Assembly (NCBI GenBank): GCA_015295885.1
Contig: DVEE01000524.1
Location: 1-13,277, forward strand
Direction of reading: 5' to 3'
Origin: Leptolyngbyaceae cyanobacterium M65_K2018_010
GTDB lineage: Bacteria > Cyanobacteriota > Cyanobacteriia > Phormidesmidales > Phormidesmidaceae
DNA: 13,277 nucleotides
Shown piece after piece: positions 13,236 to 13,277 of the stretch. The number at the start of each line of letters is the position of its first letter. The stretch's first letter is position 1. Below the pieces are notes generated by a model that did no database searches, was not told the origin of the DNA, and saw nothing but the letters and a program-made list of their open reading frames with translations. Made by a program: the position numbers and the translations under genes.

Positions 13236-13277
13236 ATGGAAATAGGGTTCCCGTTTTGGCGGCTGGCCTCACGGCTT
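13236..13277 (+). CDS. 5' end of an unidentified gene, cut by the window edge
   Basis: ATG at 13236 opens 14 codons (MEIGFPFWRLASRL) that remain open to the window end. GGAGAGG (13219-13225) stands ten bases upstream, a good ribosome binding site. The gene would be divergent from dnaN across the origin candidate. Too short to identify. Confidence 0.45.
   Translation, partial: MEIGFPFWRLASRL

Noticed and set aside
1..13277. tRNA, rRNA, CRISPR arrays, transposases or attachment sites
   Set aside because: None seen on either strand; no cloverleaf, no regularly spaced direct repeats, no transposase-like protein.

Overview
The window reads as a moderately GC-rich cyanobacterial chromosome. At least 13 copies of the octamer GCGATCGC (HIP1) occur in 13.3 kb, far above chance, and HIP1 enrichment is a cyanobacterial hallmark. 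Gene content agrees: LL-diaminopimelate aminotransferase, intein-free DnaB, a LapA-domain protein, a Uma2-family protein, a DUF29 remnant and a beta clamp beside a DnaA-box cluster. The species cannot be named from this; a Leptolyngbya- or Nodosilinea-like filamentous lineage is only a guess.

Layout, left to right. (1) 139-1374 (+) dapL, lysine and peptidoglycan precursor synthesis. (2) 1492-4104 (-) a large membrane protein with a C-terminal CPBP (CAAX/Abi-type) intramembrane protease domain whose second His motif is altered. (3) 4115-6074 (-) an accessory cassette, apparently read right to left: an effector-associated-domain/P-loop (NACHT-like) protein cut short just after Walker A, a ParD antitoxin, a ParE toxin, and a 138-aa protein of unknown function translationally coupled to the toxin. 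A motif of about 20 residues is shared by the P-loop protein's C-terminus and the 138-aa protein's N-terminus. A plus-strand coding fragment (6025-6339) abuts the cassette. (4) 6388-6615 (-) a small LapA-like membrane protein, divergent from rplI (6690-7148, +), which ends in a clear intrinsic terminator. (5) 7344-8177 (+) a Uma2-type PD-(D/E)XK protein sits between rplI and dnaB (8219-9568, +), two genes that are adjacent in many bacteria. (6) 9604-11254 (-) an SDR oxidoreductase followed by an M28 metallopeptidase, probably one operon. (7) 11348-11449 (-) a DUF29 N-terminal scrap. (8) 11479-12621 (-) dnaN. (9) 12622-13235, a gene-free stretch with two exact TTTTCCACA DnaA boxes, degenerate boxes and two AT-rich tracts: a strong candidate chromosome origin. 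(10) 13236-13277 (+) the first codons of a divergent gene leaving the window.

Functionally the window mixes replication housekeeping (oriC candidate, dnaN, dnaB, with rplI) and metabolism (dapL) with one accessory island built from toxin-antitoxin and STAND/NACHT-type conflict-system parts. The island and the oriC region are the two places most worth attention.
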